Positions 1 to 9,903 of a stretch of 64,000 nt of DNA are shown here, piece after piece. The stretch comes from Trichococcus palustris (GTDB lineage: Bacteria > Bacillota > Bacilli > Lactobacillales > Aerococcaceae), in contig NZ_FOTD01000003.1 of NCBI RefSeq assembly GCF_900114465.1, positions 156,710-220,709 of the forward strand, given 5' to 3'. The notes beneath the pieces were generated by a model. The model ran no database searches, had not been told where the DNA came from, and was given only the letters and a program-made list of their open reading frames with translations. How positions within the stretch are numbered: the first letter of the stretch is position 1; each line of letters opens with the position of its first letter. Made by a program: the position numbers and the translations under genes.

Positions 1-357
1 GCGGAAACGACAAGCGAGAAACAAGCGATGGGTTGGTATTTGGATGGCCGTGTCTCTGCTGTGGTAGGGACGCATACGCATGTGCAGACGAACGATGCCC
101 GCATTTTACCGAATGGGACAGGCTATCTGACGGATGCGGGCATGACCGGCCCCTATGACAGCATTCTGGGGGTGGACAGAGACATCATCATCCAGAAATT
201 TCTGACGCAATTGCCTGTCCGCCATGAGATTCCGGATAAAGGCAGAAAATTATTATCGGGCTGTTTTTTTGAAATAAATGACCAAACAGGGAAATGCACG
301 AAAATTGAAAATATTGTCATCAATGATGATCGACCTTTCGGAGGAGGATTCCATTGA
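1..357 (+). CDS. ymdB: YmdB-type metallophosphoesterase, C-terminal part
   Basis: The reading frame is already open at base 1, so the N-terminus lies outside the window. The visible 118 codons match the C-terminus of the YmdB family (TIGR00282), a di-metal phosphodiesterase that hydrolyses 2',3'-cyclic nucleotides and affects RNA turnover and biofilm decisions in B. subtilis. The metal-binding segment GTHTHVQT is present, followed by the family-typical LTDAGMTGPYDSILG. The stop codon overlaps the TTG start of ymcA (TTGA at 354-357), which implies translational coupling. The neighbourhood ymdB-ymcA-mutS agrees with the Bacillales order. The family assignment is firm; the cellular role is known only from relatives. 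Confidence 0.9.
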   Translation, partial: AETTSEKQAMGWYLDGRVSAVVGTHTHVQTNDARILPNGTGYLTDAGMTGPYDSILGVDRDIIIQKFLTQLPVRHEIPDKGRKLLSGCFFEINDQTGKCTKIENIVINDDRPFGGGFH

Positions 358-743
358 ACGAACAGCAAAATATAAAAGAACCCATCGTCAACGAAGAATT
401 GGACAAGATGATCGAGCTGCTCAAAGGGCATGAGACCATCCTGCGCTATCAAAGGATGGAAAAAGTTGTTGCTCAAAACAGCACCCTTGAGAAATTGGTG
501 GAAGACATCAAAAAGAAACAAAAAGAAGCCGCCGCGTTCGAATATTACGCCAAACCGCTAGCCGCAAAAAAAATTGCTGATGAGTTGGCGGCGTTAAACA
601 GGCAGTTAAAAGAGAACATCACGGTACAACAATATCGCGATGCGCTATGGGATGCCAATGAAATCCTTGAGAACACCGTCGTCATCATCCAGAATGAGGT
701 CGATGCAGTCACCAATAAAGAAGATACCGGATCAAATAAGTAA
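354..743 (+). CDS. ymcA: YlbF/YmcA (RicA) family protein
   Basis: A 129-residue, largely helical, charged protein of the YlbF/YmcA family (DUF964). In B. subtilis YmcA, YlbF and YaaT form the Ric complex, which binds Fe-S clusters and supports RNase Y-dependent mRNA maturation. No catalytic motif is expected or seen. It starts with TTG at 354 inside the ymdB stop and has a strong GGAGGA site at 343-348. The position directly before mutS is the same as in Bacillales, which separates it from the paralogue YlbF. RicA as the specific identity is inferred from this synteny. Confidence 0.85.
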   Translation: MNEQQNIKEPIVNEELDKMIELLKGHETILRYQRMEKVVAQNSTLEKLVEDIKKKQKEAAAFEYYAKPLAAKKIADELAALNRQLKENITVQQYRDALWDANEILENTVVIIQNEVDAVTNKEDTGSNK

Positions 744-761
744 TACAGTTGAGGTGAAAGA

Positions 762-3350
762 ATGCCACAAAAAACAAAGAACACGCCAATGATGGAACAA
801 TACTTGGCAATAAAAGAACAATATCCCGACGCCTTTTTATTCTATCGGCTGGGGGATTTTTATGAATTATTCAATGAGGACGCCGTGAAGGCAGCGAAGA
901 TATTGGAAATCACGCTGACGAGCCGCAATAAAAATGCGGATGATCCGATTCTCATGTGCGGGGTTCCCTATCATGCAGCTGCGGATTATATCAGGACGCT
1001 GGTTGAAGGCGGGTATAAAGTTGCCGTCTGCGAACAGATGGAAGATCCGAAGCTTTCGAAAGGGATGGTGCGGAGAGAAGTCGTGCAGGTCATCACCCCC
1101 GGCACCTATATCGACGAAAAAGCCAAGGAGAGCAAAGCAAACAACTACCTGGCTGGCATTATCCAGACTGCAGAAAAAGGCTTTTCGTTAGCCTATTCCG
1201 ACATCGGAACCGGCGAATTGAAGGTGACCAACCTGGAGAACGAGGATGCAGTCTTCAATGAACTGCAGACTTTGCCGTTTAAAGAGGTCGTCCTGGAGCC
1301 CGAACACTCAGAACGCTTCAAGGAACAGTTGGAGAAAAGGTTCAACATCCTCGTTTCCGTACAGAAAAACAACAGGGACGAGGAAGCCTTCGCAAGTTTG
1401 CTTGCCGACATCCCGGATGAGGATTCGCGGGACGTCCTGTATTTGCTGTTGAGCTATCTTTCCGACACCCAAAAAAGAAGTTTGACCCATCTGCAGAGAG
1501 CTGAAAGCTATGAGACCGATCAGTTTCTGAAGATGGATACCTATGCACGCAGGAACCTGGAATTGACTGCATCCTTGCGCACGCAACAGAAAAAGGGCAG
1601 CCTATTATGGATGCTGGATGAAACGAATACCGCGATGGGAGGCCGCTTATTGAAAAAATGGCTGGAAAAGCCGTTGATCAATCTGACCGACATCTTAAAA
1701 AGACAATCAAAAGTGGAATCGTTCCTCAATCATTATTTTGAAAGGATGGATATCAGCGAGGCTTTGACGTCGGTTTACGACTTGGAAAGGCTTGTTGCCA
1801 GAGTCTCTTTAGGAAATGTCAACGGCCGCGATCTGATCCAGTTGAAAACGTCCTTGCTGCAGATTCCCACATTGGTCCAAGCCATCGAATCAATCGGGGA
1901 GCCGGCAGTCTGGGAAGGGACAATCGCCAAACTGCGCTCCATCCCTGAAGTGGTCGAGCTGATCGAAAAAGGGATCTCCGATGATCCGCCGCTTCAAATC
2001 AAAGAGGGCAACATCATCAGGGACGGCTACAACGAGCAGCTTGACCTTTACCGGGATGCCATGAGCAACGGCAAGCGTTGGATTGCCATGCTGCAGATGG
2101 AAGAACGGGAAAAAACGGGCATCAAAACGCTGAAAATCGGATACAATCGCGTTTTTGGCTATTATATCGAGATTACCAAAGCGAATCTTGCTGCGTTGCC
2201 GGAAGGCAGATATGAACGCAAACAGACGCTCTCAAACGCTGAACGCTTCGTAACGCCCGAACTGAAGGAAAAAGAAGCGCTCATTTTGGAGGCCGAAGAG
2301 AAGTCGGTCCAATTGGAGCATGAATTATTTGTAGCCATCAGGGAAGAAATCAAGGGCTACAGCAGACAATTGCAGGCGCTGGCGAAATTGGTTGCGGAAA
2401 TCGATGTGCTGCAGTGCTTTGCGCAAGTCAGCGAAGCCTATCATTTCACCAAACCGGCTTTGAGCAATGCGGACCGGAAGCTTTCCATCAAAGAGGGTCG
2501 CCATCCCGTCGTGGAGCGGGTCATCGGGAAAGATAAATTCGTTCCGAACAGCATCTTGATGGGTGAAGACAACACGATTTTGCTGATCACGGGACCCAAC
2601 ATGTCCGGGAAAAGCACGTTCATGCGCCAAGTCGCCTTGATCGTGATCCTCGCGCAGATGGGCTGTTTTGTTCCGGCGGAGAAGGCAGAGTTGCCGGTCT
2701 TCGATCAAATCTTCACGCGCATCGGGGCGGCGGATGATTTGTATTCCGGGCAAAGCACCTTTATGGTCGAAATGGTCGAGACCAATCAAGCACTGCAATT
2801 CGCCACCGACAACAGTCTGATTCTATTCGATGAAATCGGGAGAGGGACGGCCACCTACGATGGGATGGCGTTGGCGGAGGCTATTCTGCGCCATATCCAT
2901 CGTACCATCAAAGGCAAGACGCTCTTCTCCACGCATTACCATGAACTGACCCAACTGGAAGCCGATTTGGCCGGGACAAGGAACGTCCATGTCGGGGCAA
3001 TCGAAAAGGATGGGGAGTTGGTGTTCCTGCATAAACTGATGGATGGGCCGGCCGATAAAAGCTATGGTCTCCACGTAGCCAAGCTGGCGGGGATGCCGGA
3101 CAGCTTGATTTCCGAAGCGCAGATCATCTTGAATGGGCTGGAGGAGGAACATCTGCATAATAAAACGGATGATGCTGCGGCAGCCGACAAGATGGAACAG
3201 TTGGCGCTTTTCCAGGAAAGCTCACTGTCCCCCAATGAAAAACATGTATTGGATGCAGTCGCCAGCCTAGCTTTGGAGGACTGCACGCCGATGCAGATGA
3301 TGAATTTGGTGGACAGCTGGAAAAAATTATTGAAAACGCAAAAAAAGTAG
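762..3350 (+). CDS. mutS: DNA mismatch repair protein MutS
   Basis: This ATPase recognises mispaired or looped-out bases and starts mismatch repair with MutL. The 862 residues match the usual length. The mismatch-reading Phe-X-Glu is visible at F33-Y-E35 within RLGDFYELF. The Walker A motif GPNMSGKST lies at about 611-619. It is followed by the ABC signature region (SGQSTFMVEM) and Walker B with the catalytic glutamate (LILFDEIGRGT). The C-terminus ends in the usual helical dimerisation segment. It starts at ATG 762 after a GAGGTG site. mutL begins 9 bases after the stop, so the two are cotranscribed. Confidence 0.98.
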   Translation: MPQKTKNTPMMEQYLAIKEQYPDAFLFYRLGDFYELFNEDAVKAAKILEITLTSRNKNADDPILMCGVPYHAAADYIRTLVEGGYKVAVCEQMEDPKLSKGMVRREVVQVITPGTYIDEKAKESKANNYLAGIIQTAEKGFSLAYSDIGTGELKVTNLENEDAVFNELQTLPFKEVVLEPEHSERFKEQLEKRFNILVSVQKNNRDEEAFASLLADIPDEDSRDVLYLLLSYLSDTQKRSLTHLQRAESYETDQFLKMDTYARRNLELTASLRTQQKKGSLLWMLDETNTAMGGRLLKKWLEKPLINLTDILKRQSKVESFLNHYFERMDISEALTSVYDLERLVARVSLGNVNGRDLIQLKTSLLQIPTLVQAIESIGEPAVWEGTIAKLRSIPEVVELIEKGISDDPPLQIKEGNIIRDGYNEQLDLYRDAMSNGKRWIAMLQMEEREKTGIKTLKIGYNRVFGYYIEITKANLAALPEGRYERKQTLSNAERFVTPELKEKEALILEAEEKSVQLEHELFVAIREEIKGYSRQLQALAKLVAEIDVLQCFAQVSEAYHFTKPALSNADRKLSIKEGRHPVVERVIGKDKFVPNSILMGEDNTILLITGPNMSGKSTFMRQVALIVILAQMGCFVPAEKAELPVFDQIFTRIGAADDLYSGQSTFMVEMVETNQALQFATDNSLILFDEIGRGTATYDGMALAEAILRHIHRTIKGKTLFSTHYHELTQLEADLAGTRNVHVGAIEKDGELVFLHKLMDGPADKSYGLHVAKLAGMPDSLISEAQIILNGLEEEHLHNKTDDAAAADKMEQLALFQESSLSPNEKHVLDAVASLALEDCTPMQMMNLVDSWKKLLKTQKK

Positions 3351-3359
3351 GGGGAAACA

Positions 3360-5381
3360 ATGGCTAAAATCAGGGAACTTTCTCAAATATTGACTGACCA
3401 AATAGCTGCGGGTGAAGTGATTGAACGACCTTCTTCGGTAGTCAAGGAATTGGTTGAAAATGCTATTGACGCAAACAGTACCCAAATCGATATTTTCATT
3501 GAAGAATCCGGCTTAAGAAAAATCCAGGTCGTCGACAACGGTGATGGCATCGCGGCGGATGAGGTTCCGCTTGCCTTCACCAGACATGCAACCAGCAAAA
3601 TCTACACGCATGAAGATTTGTTCCGTATCCATTCGCTCGGCTTTCGGGGCGAGGCGTTGCCCAGTATTGCTTCCGTCGCAAAAGTGACGATCGAAACGGC
3701 AGTCATGAATGAGAATGGCCAGTATATGCGGATAAAGGGCGGTATCGTGGAAGAAGCGCGCCCGAATATTTCCCGCAAAGGTACGACCATCACCGTGGAG
3801 GATTTATTTTATAACACCCCGGCCCGCTTGAAATACATCCGGTCTTTGCAGACGGAACTTTCAAACATCTCCGACATCATGAACCGGATCGCGCTGAGCC
3901 ACCCGGAAATTGCTTTCCGTTTGGTTCACGAAGGGAATCAATTGCTGCGCACAGCGGGGAACAATGACCTGCGGCAAACCGTAGCTGGCGTCTATGGGAC
4001 GCAAATCGCCAGAAGAATGAAAGGGATCGAGAACGAAGATCTCGATTTCAAGGTGAAGGGGTTCATCAGTTTGCCGGATACGACGCGCGCCAGCCGAAAC
4101 TATTTGACCATCATCTTGAATGGGCGCTATATCAAGAATTACGCACTGAATAAGGCAATCATCGATGGGTACGGATCAAAACTGATGGTCGGCAGATTTC
4201 CGATAGCGATCATCACGATTGAAGCGGACTCTCTTCTGCTCGATGTGAACGTCCATCCTTCAAAAAAAGAAGTGCGGATCAGCAAGGAAAAAGAACTAGC
4301 CGCCTTGATCCAGGATGCGATAGCAGCTGTCTTAAGGCAGGAACAGCGCATCCCCAGCGGCATCGAAAATTTAAAGTTCAAAAGAACTACCGAAGCCGAG
4401 CCAATCAGGATGGAGCAAACGGTTGTCTCCTTTCAACCGTTCGCCTCTGAGGCGGAACCGAAAAGGAATCCGGAACCGGCCGTGGACAATCCTGTTTTTG
4501 AAACGACCGGGGAGGATGATTTCCATTCTTTGGAAAAACTGATCGAAAACAGGAACAACGATTACCCTGAACCGGATTCCGAGGAATGGGGCGATCTGGA
4601 TGGTGCGGCGGAGGACTCGACCATTCCGGCCGACGGGGTTGACGCAACCGATCACCTGCTGCCGGAATCGGAAGATGAAAAGACTTATGCTGACGCTGTA
4701 GAGCATGCAATGGAGCTGCATGAGGAGCCGATCATGGCAACCGTGAGAAAAATCGAAAATGAAGCAGAAAAAGACGTTGCCAATGAGCGGACTTTCCCCG
4801 AATTGTATTATTTTGGACAGATGCATGGCACCTATCTTTTCGCGCAGAACGACAAAGGGCTCTACATCATCGATCAGCACGCTGCCCAGGAGCGCATCAA
4901 ATACGAATATTATCGGGAAGAGATAGGCAAGGTTTCAACCCATCTGCAGGGGCTGCTCATTCCGATCATGCTGGAGTATCCTGCCAATGAATATTATCTC
5001 ATCCAGGAAAACAAGGACATGCTGGAAGCCATGGGTATTTTTCTGGAACCGTTTGGCCAAAACAGTTTCATCGTTGAAAAACATCCCACTTGGCTTACCC
5101 CGGGCGAAGAGGAAGAGATACTGAAAGAATTGATTGCCATGTTTCTCGAGGAAGGGAATATTTCAATCAAAAAATTGCGTGAAGCGACTGCCATCATGAT
5201 GAGCTGCAAGCGTTCGATCAAAGCGAATCATCATCTGAGCGAGCAAGAAGCGCGCCAACTCTTAGTGGATTTGGCTCGAACGGAAAATCCGTATAACTGC
5301 CCGCATGGCAGACCCGTATTGATTCAATTTTCAAATCAAGATATGGAAAAGATGTTCAAACGCATCCAGGATCCCCATTGA
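3360..5381 (+). CDS. mutL: DNA mismatch repair endonuclease MutL
   Basis: A GHKL ATPase that couples mismatch recognition to strand nicking. N-terminal ATP-site motifs are clear: ENAIDA, DNGDGI, GFRGEAL and the GTTITVEDLFYNTPAR segment. The acidic linker (about 340-475) is typical. The C-terminal domain keeps the endonuclease motif DQHA-X2-E-X4-E starting at D505, plus the SCKRSIKA and CPHGRP metal-site motifs. This MutL is therefore a nicking enzyme, as expected in a lineage without MutH. It follows mutS in one operon and ends at a strong terminator. Confidence 0.98.
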   Translation: MAKIRELSQILTDQIAAGEVIERPSSVVKELVENAIDANSTQIDIFIEESGLRKIQVVDNGDGIAADEVPLAFTRHATSKIYTHEDLFRIHSLGFRGEALPSIASVAKVTIETAVMNENGQYMRIKGGIVEEARPNISRKGTTITVEDLFYNTPARLKYIRSLQTELSNISDIMNRIALSHPEIAFRLVHEGNQLLRTAGNNDLRQTVAGVYGTQIARRMKGIENEDLDFKVKGFISLPDTTRASRNYLTIILNGRYIKNYALNKAIIDGYGSKLMVGRFPIAIITIEADSLLLDVNVHPSKKEVRISKEKELAALIQDAIAAVLRQEQRIPSGIENLKFKRTTEAEPIRMEQTVVSFQPFASEAEPKRNPEPAVDNPVFETTGEDDFHSLEKLIENRNNDYPEPDSEEWGDLDGAAEDSTIPADGVDATDHLLPESEDEKTYADAVEHAMELHEEPIMATVRKIENEAEKDVANERTFPELYYFGQMHGTYLFAQNDKGLYIIDQHAAQERIKYEYYREEIGKVSTHLQGLLIPIMLEYPANEYYLIQENKDMLEAMGIFLEPFGQNSFIVEKHPTWLTPGEEEEILKELIAMFLEEGNISIKKLREATAIMMSCKRSIKANHHLSEQEARQLLVDLARTENPYNCPHGRPVLIQFSNQDMEKMFKRIQDPH

Positions 5382-5389
5382 AATAGTTG

Positions 5390-5436
5390 CTCCGGTCTAA
5401 CCTTGTCCAAGGAAAGCCGGAGTTTTTCTTTTTTTC
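5390..5436 (+). terminator. Intrinsic terminator after mutL
   Basis: CTCCGG (5390-5395) pairs with CCGGAG (5417-5422), with a second inner pairing CCTTG/CAAGG. A T-rich run follows immediately. It closes the ymdB-ymcA-mutS-mutL unit. Confidence 0.85.
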
Positions 5437-5535
5437 ATTGCCCTCGAAGGATTTACCGAGGAATAATATTTCATCTATCCGCAATTTTGATGCAAAATTT
5501 TGGTAGCGTTTAAATGTGATGGAGGAGTGGAGAAG

Positions 5536-6147
5536 ATGGTGCAAATCAATAATATTTCCGATATGATGGGCGAAGTGAATAAAGAGAGTTCCATTCAGGC
5601 ACTGGGCAGCAAAACAGGGGTGAATCCGGATCCGAGCGTCATTTCAAAAATGGCCATTTTGGCGATCTCTTTGATTTTGCGTGCATTGAGCAAAAATGTC
5701 GAATCGAAAGCAGGGAAAGATTCCTTGTCCGATGCATTGGAGCAACACAAAGGCAAAACCAAAGATGTGACATCCATCGAGGACGTCATATCGAAAGCTG
5801 ATACGGCTGATGGGGAAAAGATTTTGGATCACGCATTCGGGGACAAAGACAAAGTGGTCGATCAAATCGCAGCCCAAACGGGACTCGGCAAATCGGATGT
5901 TGCAAAGGTCTTAGCGTCGATGGCACCGATGATTTTGGGTATGTTAGCGGACAAAAAAGATGCCGACGGTTTGGACGCTGACGGCGTTGCGAATCAGACC
6001 GACATCTTCACGAAAGAGGCCGAAAAGAACGCATCCAACAACTTCGATATAACGGACCTGTTCCCTAAACAAGGGGGAACAACGCAAACTCCGACGTCCG
6101 GTGGGGTGGGCGGCATCCTCGGCAGCATCTTAGGCAACCTCTTCTAA
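5536..6147 (+). CDS. DUF937 domain protein
   Basis: A 203-residue protein with the features of the DUF937 family: an Asp/Lys/Ala-rich sequence, the segment VADQIAAQTGLGKSDVAK-like around the middle (a helix-turn-helix-like repeat), and a glycine-rich tail GGVGGILGSILGNLF. The start at ATG 5536 is chosen because GGAGGA lies at 5521-5526; an upstream in-frame ATG at 5500 has no good ribosome site. The function of the family is unknown. It is a single-gene unit between two terminators. Confidence 0.8.
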   Translation: MVQINNISDMMGEVNKESSIQALGSKTGVNPDPSVISKMAILAISLILRALSKNVESKAGKDSLSDALEQHKGKTKDVTSIEDVISKADTADGEKILDHAFGDKDKVVDQIAAQTGLGKSDVAKVLASMAPMILGMLADKKDADGLDADGVANQTDIFTKEAEKNASNNFDITDLFPKQGGTTQTPTSGGVGGILGSILGNLF

Positions 6148-6175
6148 AACGGAATCAGCTGAATCTGCAGGAATG

Positions 6176-6222
6176 ACAGAACAAGGAAGAAGCCCTTTTT
6201 GTTCTGTTTGTTCCTTTTTTTT
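6176..6222 (+). terminator. Intrinsic terminator after the DUF937 gene
   Basis: ACAGAACAA (6176-6184) pairs perfectly with TTGTTCTGT (6199-6207), and a run of eight T residues follows at 6214-6221. Confidence 0.8.
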
Positions 6223-6230
6223 GCTATACT
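6222..6230 (+). promoter_or_regulatory. Extended -10 promoter for msrB
   Basis: TGCTATACT at 6222-6230 is an extended -10 element (TG-N-TATACT). No good -35 hexamer is visible, which an extended -10 can tolerate. It lies about 30 bases before the msrB start. Confidence 0.5.
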
Positions 6231-6261
6231 TTAAAAATGATAGGAAGGGGTTGTGGCATTG

Positions 6262-6690
6262 ATGAAAGAAGACAAGGAAGAATTATTGAAGCGTTTGACG
6301 CCTCTGCAATATGATGTGACACAAAATGAAGCGACAGAAAGACCGTTTACTGGCGAATATGACGACTTCTATGAAAAGGGAATCTATGTTGACATAGTGA
6401 GCGGGGAGCCACTGTTCAGCTCGAACGATAAATACGATGCAGGCTGCGGATGGCCTTCATTCTCTAAGCCGATCGCTACGTTAGCCGAAATAGAGGACCG
6501 AAAATTGCTGCGCAAACGCACGGAAGTCCGCAGTAAAGAAGCGAATTCCCATTTGGGGCATGTATTCGAGGATGGCCCTGCTGAAATGGGTGGCTTACGC
6601 TACTGCATCAACTCCGCCGCTTTGAGATTCGTCCCTTATGAAAAATTGGATGAAGAAGGCTATTCACAATACAAATCATTATTTGAATAG
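6262..6690 (+). CDS. msrB: Peptide-methionine (R)-S-oxide reductase MsrB
   Basis: It reduces methionine-R-sulfoxide in oxidised proteins. From the ATG at 6262 the protein has 142 residues. The catalytic cysteine is in [11 protein letters not shown] (C115) and a possible resolving cysteine lies in GCGWPSF (C62). The two CXXC pairs that bind structural zinc in many MsrB proteins are absent, so this is the zinc-free type. The ATG at 6262 is preferred over the GTG at 6253, which is only two bases from the AGGAAGGGG site. It is a monocistronic unit. Confidence 0.95.
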   Translation: MKEDKEELLKRLTPLQYDVTQNEATERPFTGEYDDFYEKGIYVDIVSGEPLFSSNDKYDAGCGWPSFSKPIATLAEIEDRKLLRKRTEVRSKEANSHLGHVFEDGPAEMGGLRYCINSAALRFVPYEKLDEEGYSQYKSLFE

Positions 6691-6699
6691 ATTTTTTGG

Positions 6700-6727
6700 G
6701 TCCCGGCACAGGCTGCCGGGACTTTTG
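6700..6727 (+). terminator. Intrinsic terminator after msrB
   Basis: GTCCCGGC (6700-6707) pairs with GCCGGGAC (6715-6722), loop of seven, then TTTT. Confidence 0.85.
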
Positions 6728-6787
6728 CGTTCTCTGGCGCCATTATTTGCATGCCGTGAAGGATGGAAATATCACATTCAGCCATTT

Positions 6788-6817
6788 TTATGTTATGATG
6801 TATCGTAAGACTATAAT
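6788..6817 (+). promoter_or_regulatory. Promoter of ruvA-ruvB-queA
   Basis: A perfect -10 TATAAT stands at 6812-6817. The matching -35 is poor (TTATGT at 6788-6793, 18-base spacing). It lies 34 bases before the ruvA start and after the msrB terminator. Confidence 0.5.
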
Positions 6818-6851
6818 GCAGACGGTTGTAATACGAATATAGGAGAAAATG

Positions 6852-7463
6852 ATGTACGAATATATAAAAGGAATGTTAGTTTATGTTGGCCCGCACTACG
6901 TTGTCGTCGAGAACGGAGGGATAGGCTATCAATTGCAGGTTGCGAATCCGTTTCGTTTTTCGGGAAGTTTAAAGAAAGAAATAACGTTCTACGTTTACCA
7001 AGCGGTCCGTGAAGATGCGATTACCCTGTTTGGATTTAAAGATTACACCGAGAAGCAATTGTACCTGAAATTGATCAGCGTATCCGGTATCGGTCCGAAA
7101 AGCGGACTCTCCATATTGGCAAGCGATGACCATCTCGGCTTGATCCAAGCGATCGAGTCGGATAATGTCAGCTACTTGACGAAGTTTCCCGGTGTCGGTA
7201 AAAAGACGGCTTCGCAGATCATCTTGGATCTGAAGGGGAAGATCGGCGATTTATTGCCGGATACCTACTGGATGGAAAATAATATGGAGTCCGGAACGGG
7301 ATACGGCCCGACAGCGATTTTGGAAGAGGCGATTGAGGCTTTGTCGGGATTGGGGTACTCCGACCGTGAAGTGAAAAAAATCGTCCCTGTGCTCGAAAAA
7401 GAGGACTTCAAGACGACAGAAGAAGTGTTGCGTATGGCATTTAAGCTATTGTTAAAGGGATAA
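6852..7463 (+). CDS. ruvA: Holliday junction helicase subunit RuvA
   Basis: RuvA binds four-way junctions as a tetramer and loads RuvB for branch migration. The 203 residues show the N-terminal OB-fold ([19 protein letters not shown]), the central tandem helix-hairpin-helix motifs ([15 protein letters not shown] and [16 protein letters not shown]) and the C-terminal RuvB-contact domain ([17 protein letters not shown]). ATG 6852 is preferred to ATG 6849 because of its spacing to AGGAG at 6841-6845. ruvB follows eight bases later. Confidence 0.97.
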   Translation: MYEYIKGMLVYVGPHYVVVENGGIGYQLQVANPFRFSGSLKKEITFYVYQAVREDAITLFGFKDYTEKQLYLKLISVSGIGPKSGLSILASDDHLGLIQAIESDNVSYLTKFPGVGKKTASQIILDLKGKIGDLLPDTYWMENNMESGTGYGPTAILEEAIEALSGLGYSDREVKKIVPVLEKEDFKTTEEVLRMAFKLLLKG

Positions 7464-7470
7464 TAAGGTG

Positions 7471-8490
7471 ATGAATATGACAGCTGATAATAGAATTGTT
7501 TCTGCTGAAACAGAAGACTTTGCTGAAGATATGATGGAACAGTCGCTGCGTCCGCAGAAGCTGGACCAGTATGTCGGTCAGGACAAACTGAAGAATGAAC
7601 TGAACGTCTATATTCAAGCCGCTAAATCGCGTAACGAAGCGCTTGACCACGTTCTATTATACGGACCTCCCGGCTTAGGGAAGACGACGTTGGCGATGGT
7701 CATAGCGAATGAAATCGACGTCCGTATCCATACCACAAGTGGTCCAGCCATTGAACGCCCGGGCGATCTGATGGTTCTGCTGAATGAGTTGGAAGCCGGA
7801 GATGTTTTGTTCATCGATGAAATCCATCGTTTGCCAAGGATAGTGGAGGAGGTATTGTACTCTGCCATGGAAGATTATTATGTGGACATCATCATCGGAC
7901 AAGGGCCGACAGCTCACCCTGTCCATTTTTCGCTTCCGCCATTTACGTTGGTAGGCGCAACAACCAGGGCAGGGAGCCTATCGGCACCGTTGCGTGACCG
8001 CTTTGGGATCGTATCACGGATGGAATATTATAGCATTGAAGATTTAACAAAAATTGTCCATCGTTCAGCGGGCGTGCTCCGCACCGACATCGACGAATCC
8101 GGGGCGATAGAGGTCGCTTTGCGTTCCCGCGGGACACCGCGCGTGGCCAATCGTCTGCTCCGCCGTGTCCGCGATTTTGCACAAGTATACCGGGATGGCC
8201 TGATCACCAAGGAAATTGCCGACAAGGCGTTAGCCATCCTCAGCGTCGACAGCAAAGGGTTGGATGATCTGGACCGGAAAATATTGACGACGATGATTGA
8301 ATTTTACAGAGGCGGTCCGGTCGGGCTTTCCACGATCGCTGCCAATATCGGCGAAGAGATGGAAACCATCGAGGATATGTACGAGCCCTATCTGCTTCAA
8401 TTAGGGCTATTGCAGCGGACCCCACGCGGAAGGGTAGCTACGGATTTGGCCTATGATCATTTAGGTTATGAATATGATATACGAAAATAA
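7471..8490 (+). CDS. ruvB: Holliday junction helicase ATPase RuvB
   Basis: The AAA+ motor for branch migration with RuvA. Walker A is in [14 protein letters not shown], Walker B in [12 protein letters not shown], sensor 1 in [12 protein letters not shown] and the arginine finger region in LRDRFG. The C-terminal winged helix contains the [12 protein letters not shown] segment. Either the GTG at 7468 or the ATG at 7471 could start translation; both share the AAGGGA site at 7455-7460. Length is typical for the family. Confidence 0.97.
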   Translation: MNMTADNRIVSAETEDFAEDMMEQSLRPQKLDQYVGQDKLKNELNVYIQAAKSRNEALDHVLLYGPPGLGKTTLAMVIANEIDVRIHTTSGPAIERPGDLMVLLNELEAGDVLFIDEIHRLPRIVEEVLYSAMEDYYVDIIIGQGPTAHPVHFSLPPFTLVGATTRAGSLSAPLRDRFGIVSRMEYYSIEDLTKIVHRSAGVLRTDIDESGAIEVALRSRGTPRVANRLLRRVRDFAQVYRDGLITKEIADKALAILSVDSKGLDDLDRKILTTMIEFYRGGPVGLSTIAANIGEEMETIEDMYEPYLLQLGLLQRTPRGRVATDLAYDHLGYEYDIRK

Positions 8491-8504
8491 GCGAGGTTTT
8501 ACAA

Positions 8505-9533
8505 TTGAAAACAAGTGATTTTGATTTTTATTTACCCGAAGAGTTAATTGCGCAAACACCTTTGCTGGATCGTTCTTCATCGCGCCTGTTGGTGCTGGAT
8601 GCTGAAACGGGCGGATTGGAAGATAAGCATTTCACCGCCATTTTGGATGAACTGAACGAAGGGGACGCGCTCGTTTTGAACAATACGCGCGTCTTGCCCG
8701 CACGTTTGCATGGCGTGAAGCCCGATACCGGCGGCCATATCGAAGTTCTGTTATTGAACAACACAAACGGCGACGAGTGGGAAACCTTGGTGAAACCGGG
8801 GAAACGCGTAAAAGTCGGAACGGTCATCTCTTTCGGGGATGGCCGGCTGACTGCAGAAGTGACGAAGGTTCTGGAACATGGCGGCCGCATGATTACCTTC
8901 AAATATGATGGCGTGTTTTTGGAAATTCTGGAGTCTTTGGGCGAGATGCCCCTGCCACCTTACATAAAGGAAAAATTGGAAGACCAAGGACGCTATCAAA
9001 CGGTCTATGCCAAGGAGAATGGATCCGCAGCCGCACCGACTGCCGGACTGCACTTCACCGATGAATTACTGAAGCAAATCGAAGCAAAAGGCGTTCAGAT
9101 CGTTTATGTGACGCTTCATGTCGGACTGGGAACGTTCCGTCCGGTTTCTGTCGACAATCTCGATGAGCATGAAATGCATTCGGAATTCTATCAACTTACG
9201 GAAGAGTCGGCGGCTGCGCTGAACAGCGTCCGCGAGCATGGCGGGAAGATATATGCTGTCGGGACGACTTCGGTGCGGACATTGGAGACGATCGGGTCGA
9301 AATTCGACGGGAATATCGTGGCCGACAGTGGATGGACAAGCATCTTCATTTCGCCCGGTTATACCTTTAAAGTAGTCGAAGGATTCATCACGAACTTCCA
9401 TTTGCCGAAATCGACATTGGTTATGCTCGTCAGTGCTTTCGCAGGCAGAGAGCATGTTCTGGGCGCCTACGAACATGCCGTCCAAGAAAAATACCGTTTC
9501 TTCAGCTTCGGGGACGCCATGTTCATCAAATAA
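8505..9533 (+). CDS. queA: tRNA preQ1(34) S-adenosylmethionine ribosyltransferase-isomerase
   Basis: QueA transfers and rearranges the ribose of SAM onto preQ1 at the wobble base, giving epoxyqueuosine. The 342 residues carry the family motifs [32 protein letters not shown] and GLHFTDELL, and [10 protein letters not shown]. It starts with TTG at 8505 after an AGG-containing site at 8491-8496. It is the last gene of the ruvA-ruvB-queA operon, a common arrangement, and ends at a bidirectional terminator. Confidence 0.96.
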   Translation: MKTSDFDFYLPEELIAQTPLLDRSSSRLLVLDAETGGLEDKHFTAILDELNEGDALVLNNTRVLPARLHGVKPDTGGHIEVLLLNNTNGDEWETLVKPGKRVKVGTVISFGDGRLTAEVTKVLEHGGRMITFKYDGVFLEILESLGEMPLPPYIKEKLEDQGRYQTVYAKENGSAAAPTAGLHFTDELLKQIEAKGVQIVYVTLHVGLGTFRPVSVDNLDEHEMHSEFYQLTEESAAALNSVREHGGKIYAVGTTSVRTLETIGSKFDGNIVADSGWTSIFISPGYTFKVVEGFITNFHLPKSTLVMLVSAFAGREHVLGAYEHAVQEKYRFFSFGDAMFIK

Positions 9534-9536
9534 GAA

Positions 9537-9577
9537 AAAACCTTCACGTTCCGGAATATCCGTCACGTGAAGGTTTT
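9537..9577. terminator. Bidirectional terminator between queA and the DUF2929 gene
   Basis: AAAACCTTCACGT (9537-9549) pairs with ACGTGAAGGTTTT (9565-9577). The stem is flanked by A on the left and T on the right, so it works for both convergent genes. Confidence 0.85.
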
Positions 9578-9581
9578 TACG

Positions 9582-9764
9582 TTATTTTGCTTCAGCCAGT
9601 TGCTTTGGTAGTAGGGCCGAAATCAGGATGACAATCAGTGTTGTAAAAAGACCTGTAATTGTAGCATACGTGAAATCATAGCTGCCGCCGGTTAATGCTG
9701 AGCCGATATAAAATGAAACTTGACCTAAAATAAAGCCCCAAATAATCGTCATAATGTATTTCAT
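9582..9764 (-). CDS. Small membrane protein, DUF2929 (YjzD-like)
   Basis: A 60-residue protein with two hydrophobic segments separated by SALTGGSYDFTYA. This pattern and size fit the DUF2929 family, whose B. subtilis member is YjzD. The role is unknown. The start at 9764 is preferred because the complement reads AGAGGTGG eight bases upstream; an in-frame ATG further upstream (9800) overlaps the promoter. It is a single-gene unit on the strand opposite to its neighbours. Confidence 0.75.
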   Translation of the reverse strand: MKYIMTIIWGFILGQVSFYIGSALTGGSYDFTYATITGLFTTLIVILISALLPKQLAEAK

Positions 9765-9790
9765 ATTATTTCCACCTCTTCTCGAAATTA

Positions 9791-9818
9791 ATTTTAGCAT
9801 TTTTTGAAATTAAGACAA
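9791..9818 (-). promoter_or_regulatory. Promoter of the DUF2929 gene
   Basis: On the minus strand TTGTCT (complement of 9813-9818), a 16-base spacer and TAAAAT (complement of 9791-9796) form a sigma-A-like promoter 27 bases before the start codon. Confidence 0.6.
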
Positions 9819-9867
9819 GTATATTTTGTTCCACTACTTTGTGCTTCTTGGAAACAGCTCGTTACGT

Positions 9868-9873
9868 TATAAT
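9868..9873 (+). promoter_or_regulatory. -10 element upstream of dnaE
   Basis: A perfect TATAAT 30 bases before the dnaE start. The -35 region at the right distance (TTCTTG, 9845-9850) is weak. Confidence 0.45.
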
Positions 9874-9903
9874 AGGATTATTATGAAAAAAGGAGGCTTG
9901 CGC

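Noticed and set aside
4371..4880. 169-codon minus-strand open frame inside mutL
   Set aside because: It mirrors the acidic linker of MutL and shows no coding features.
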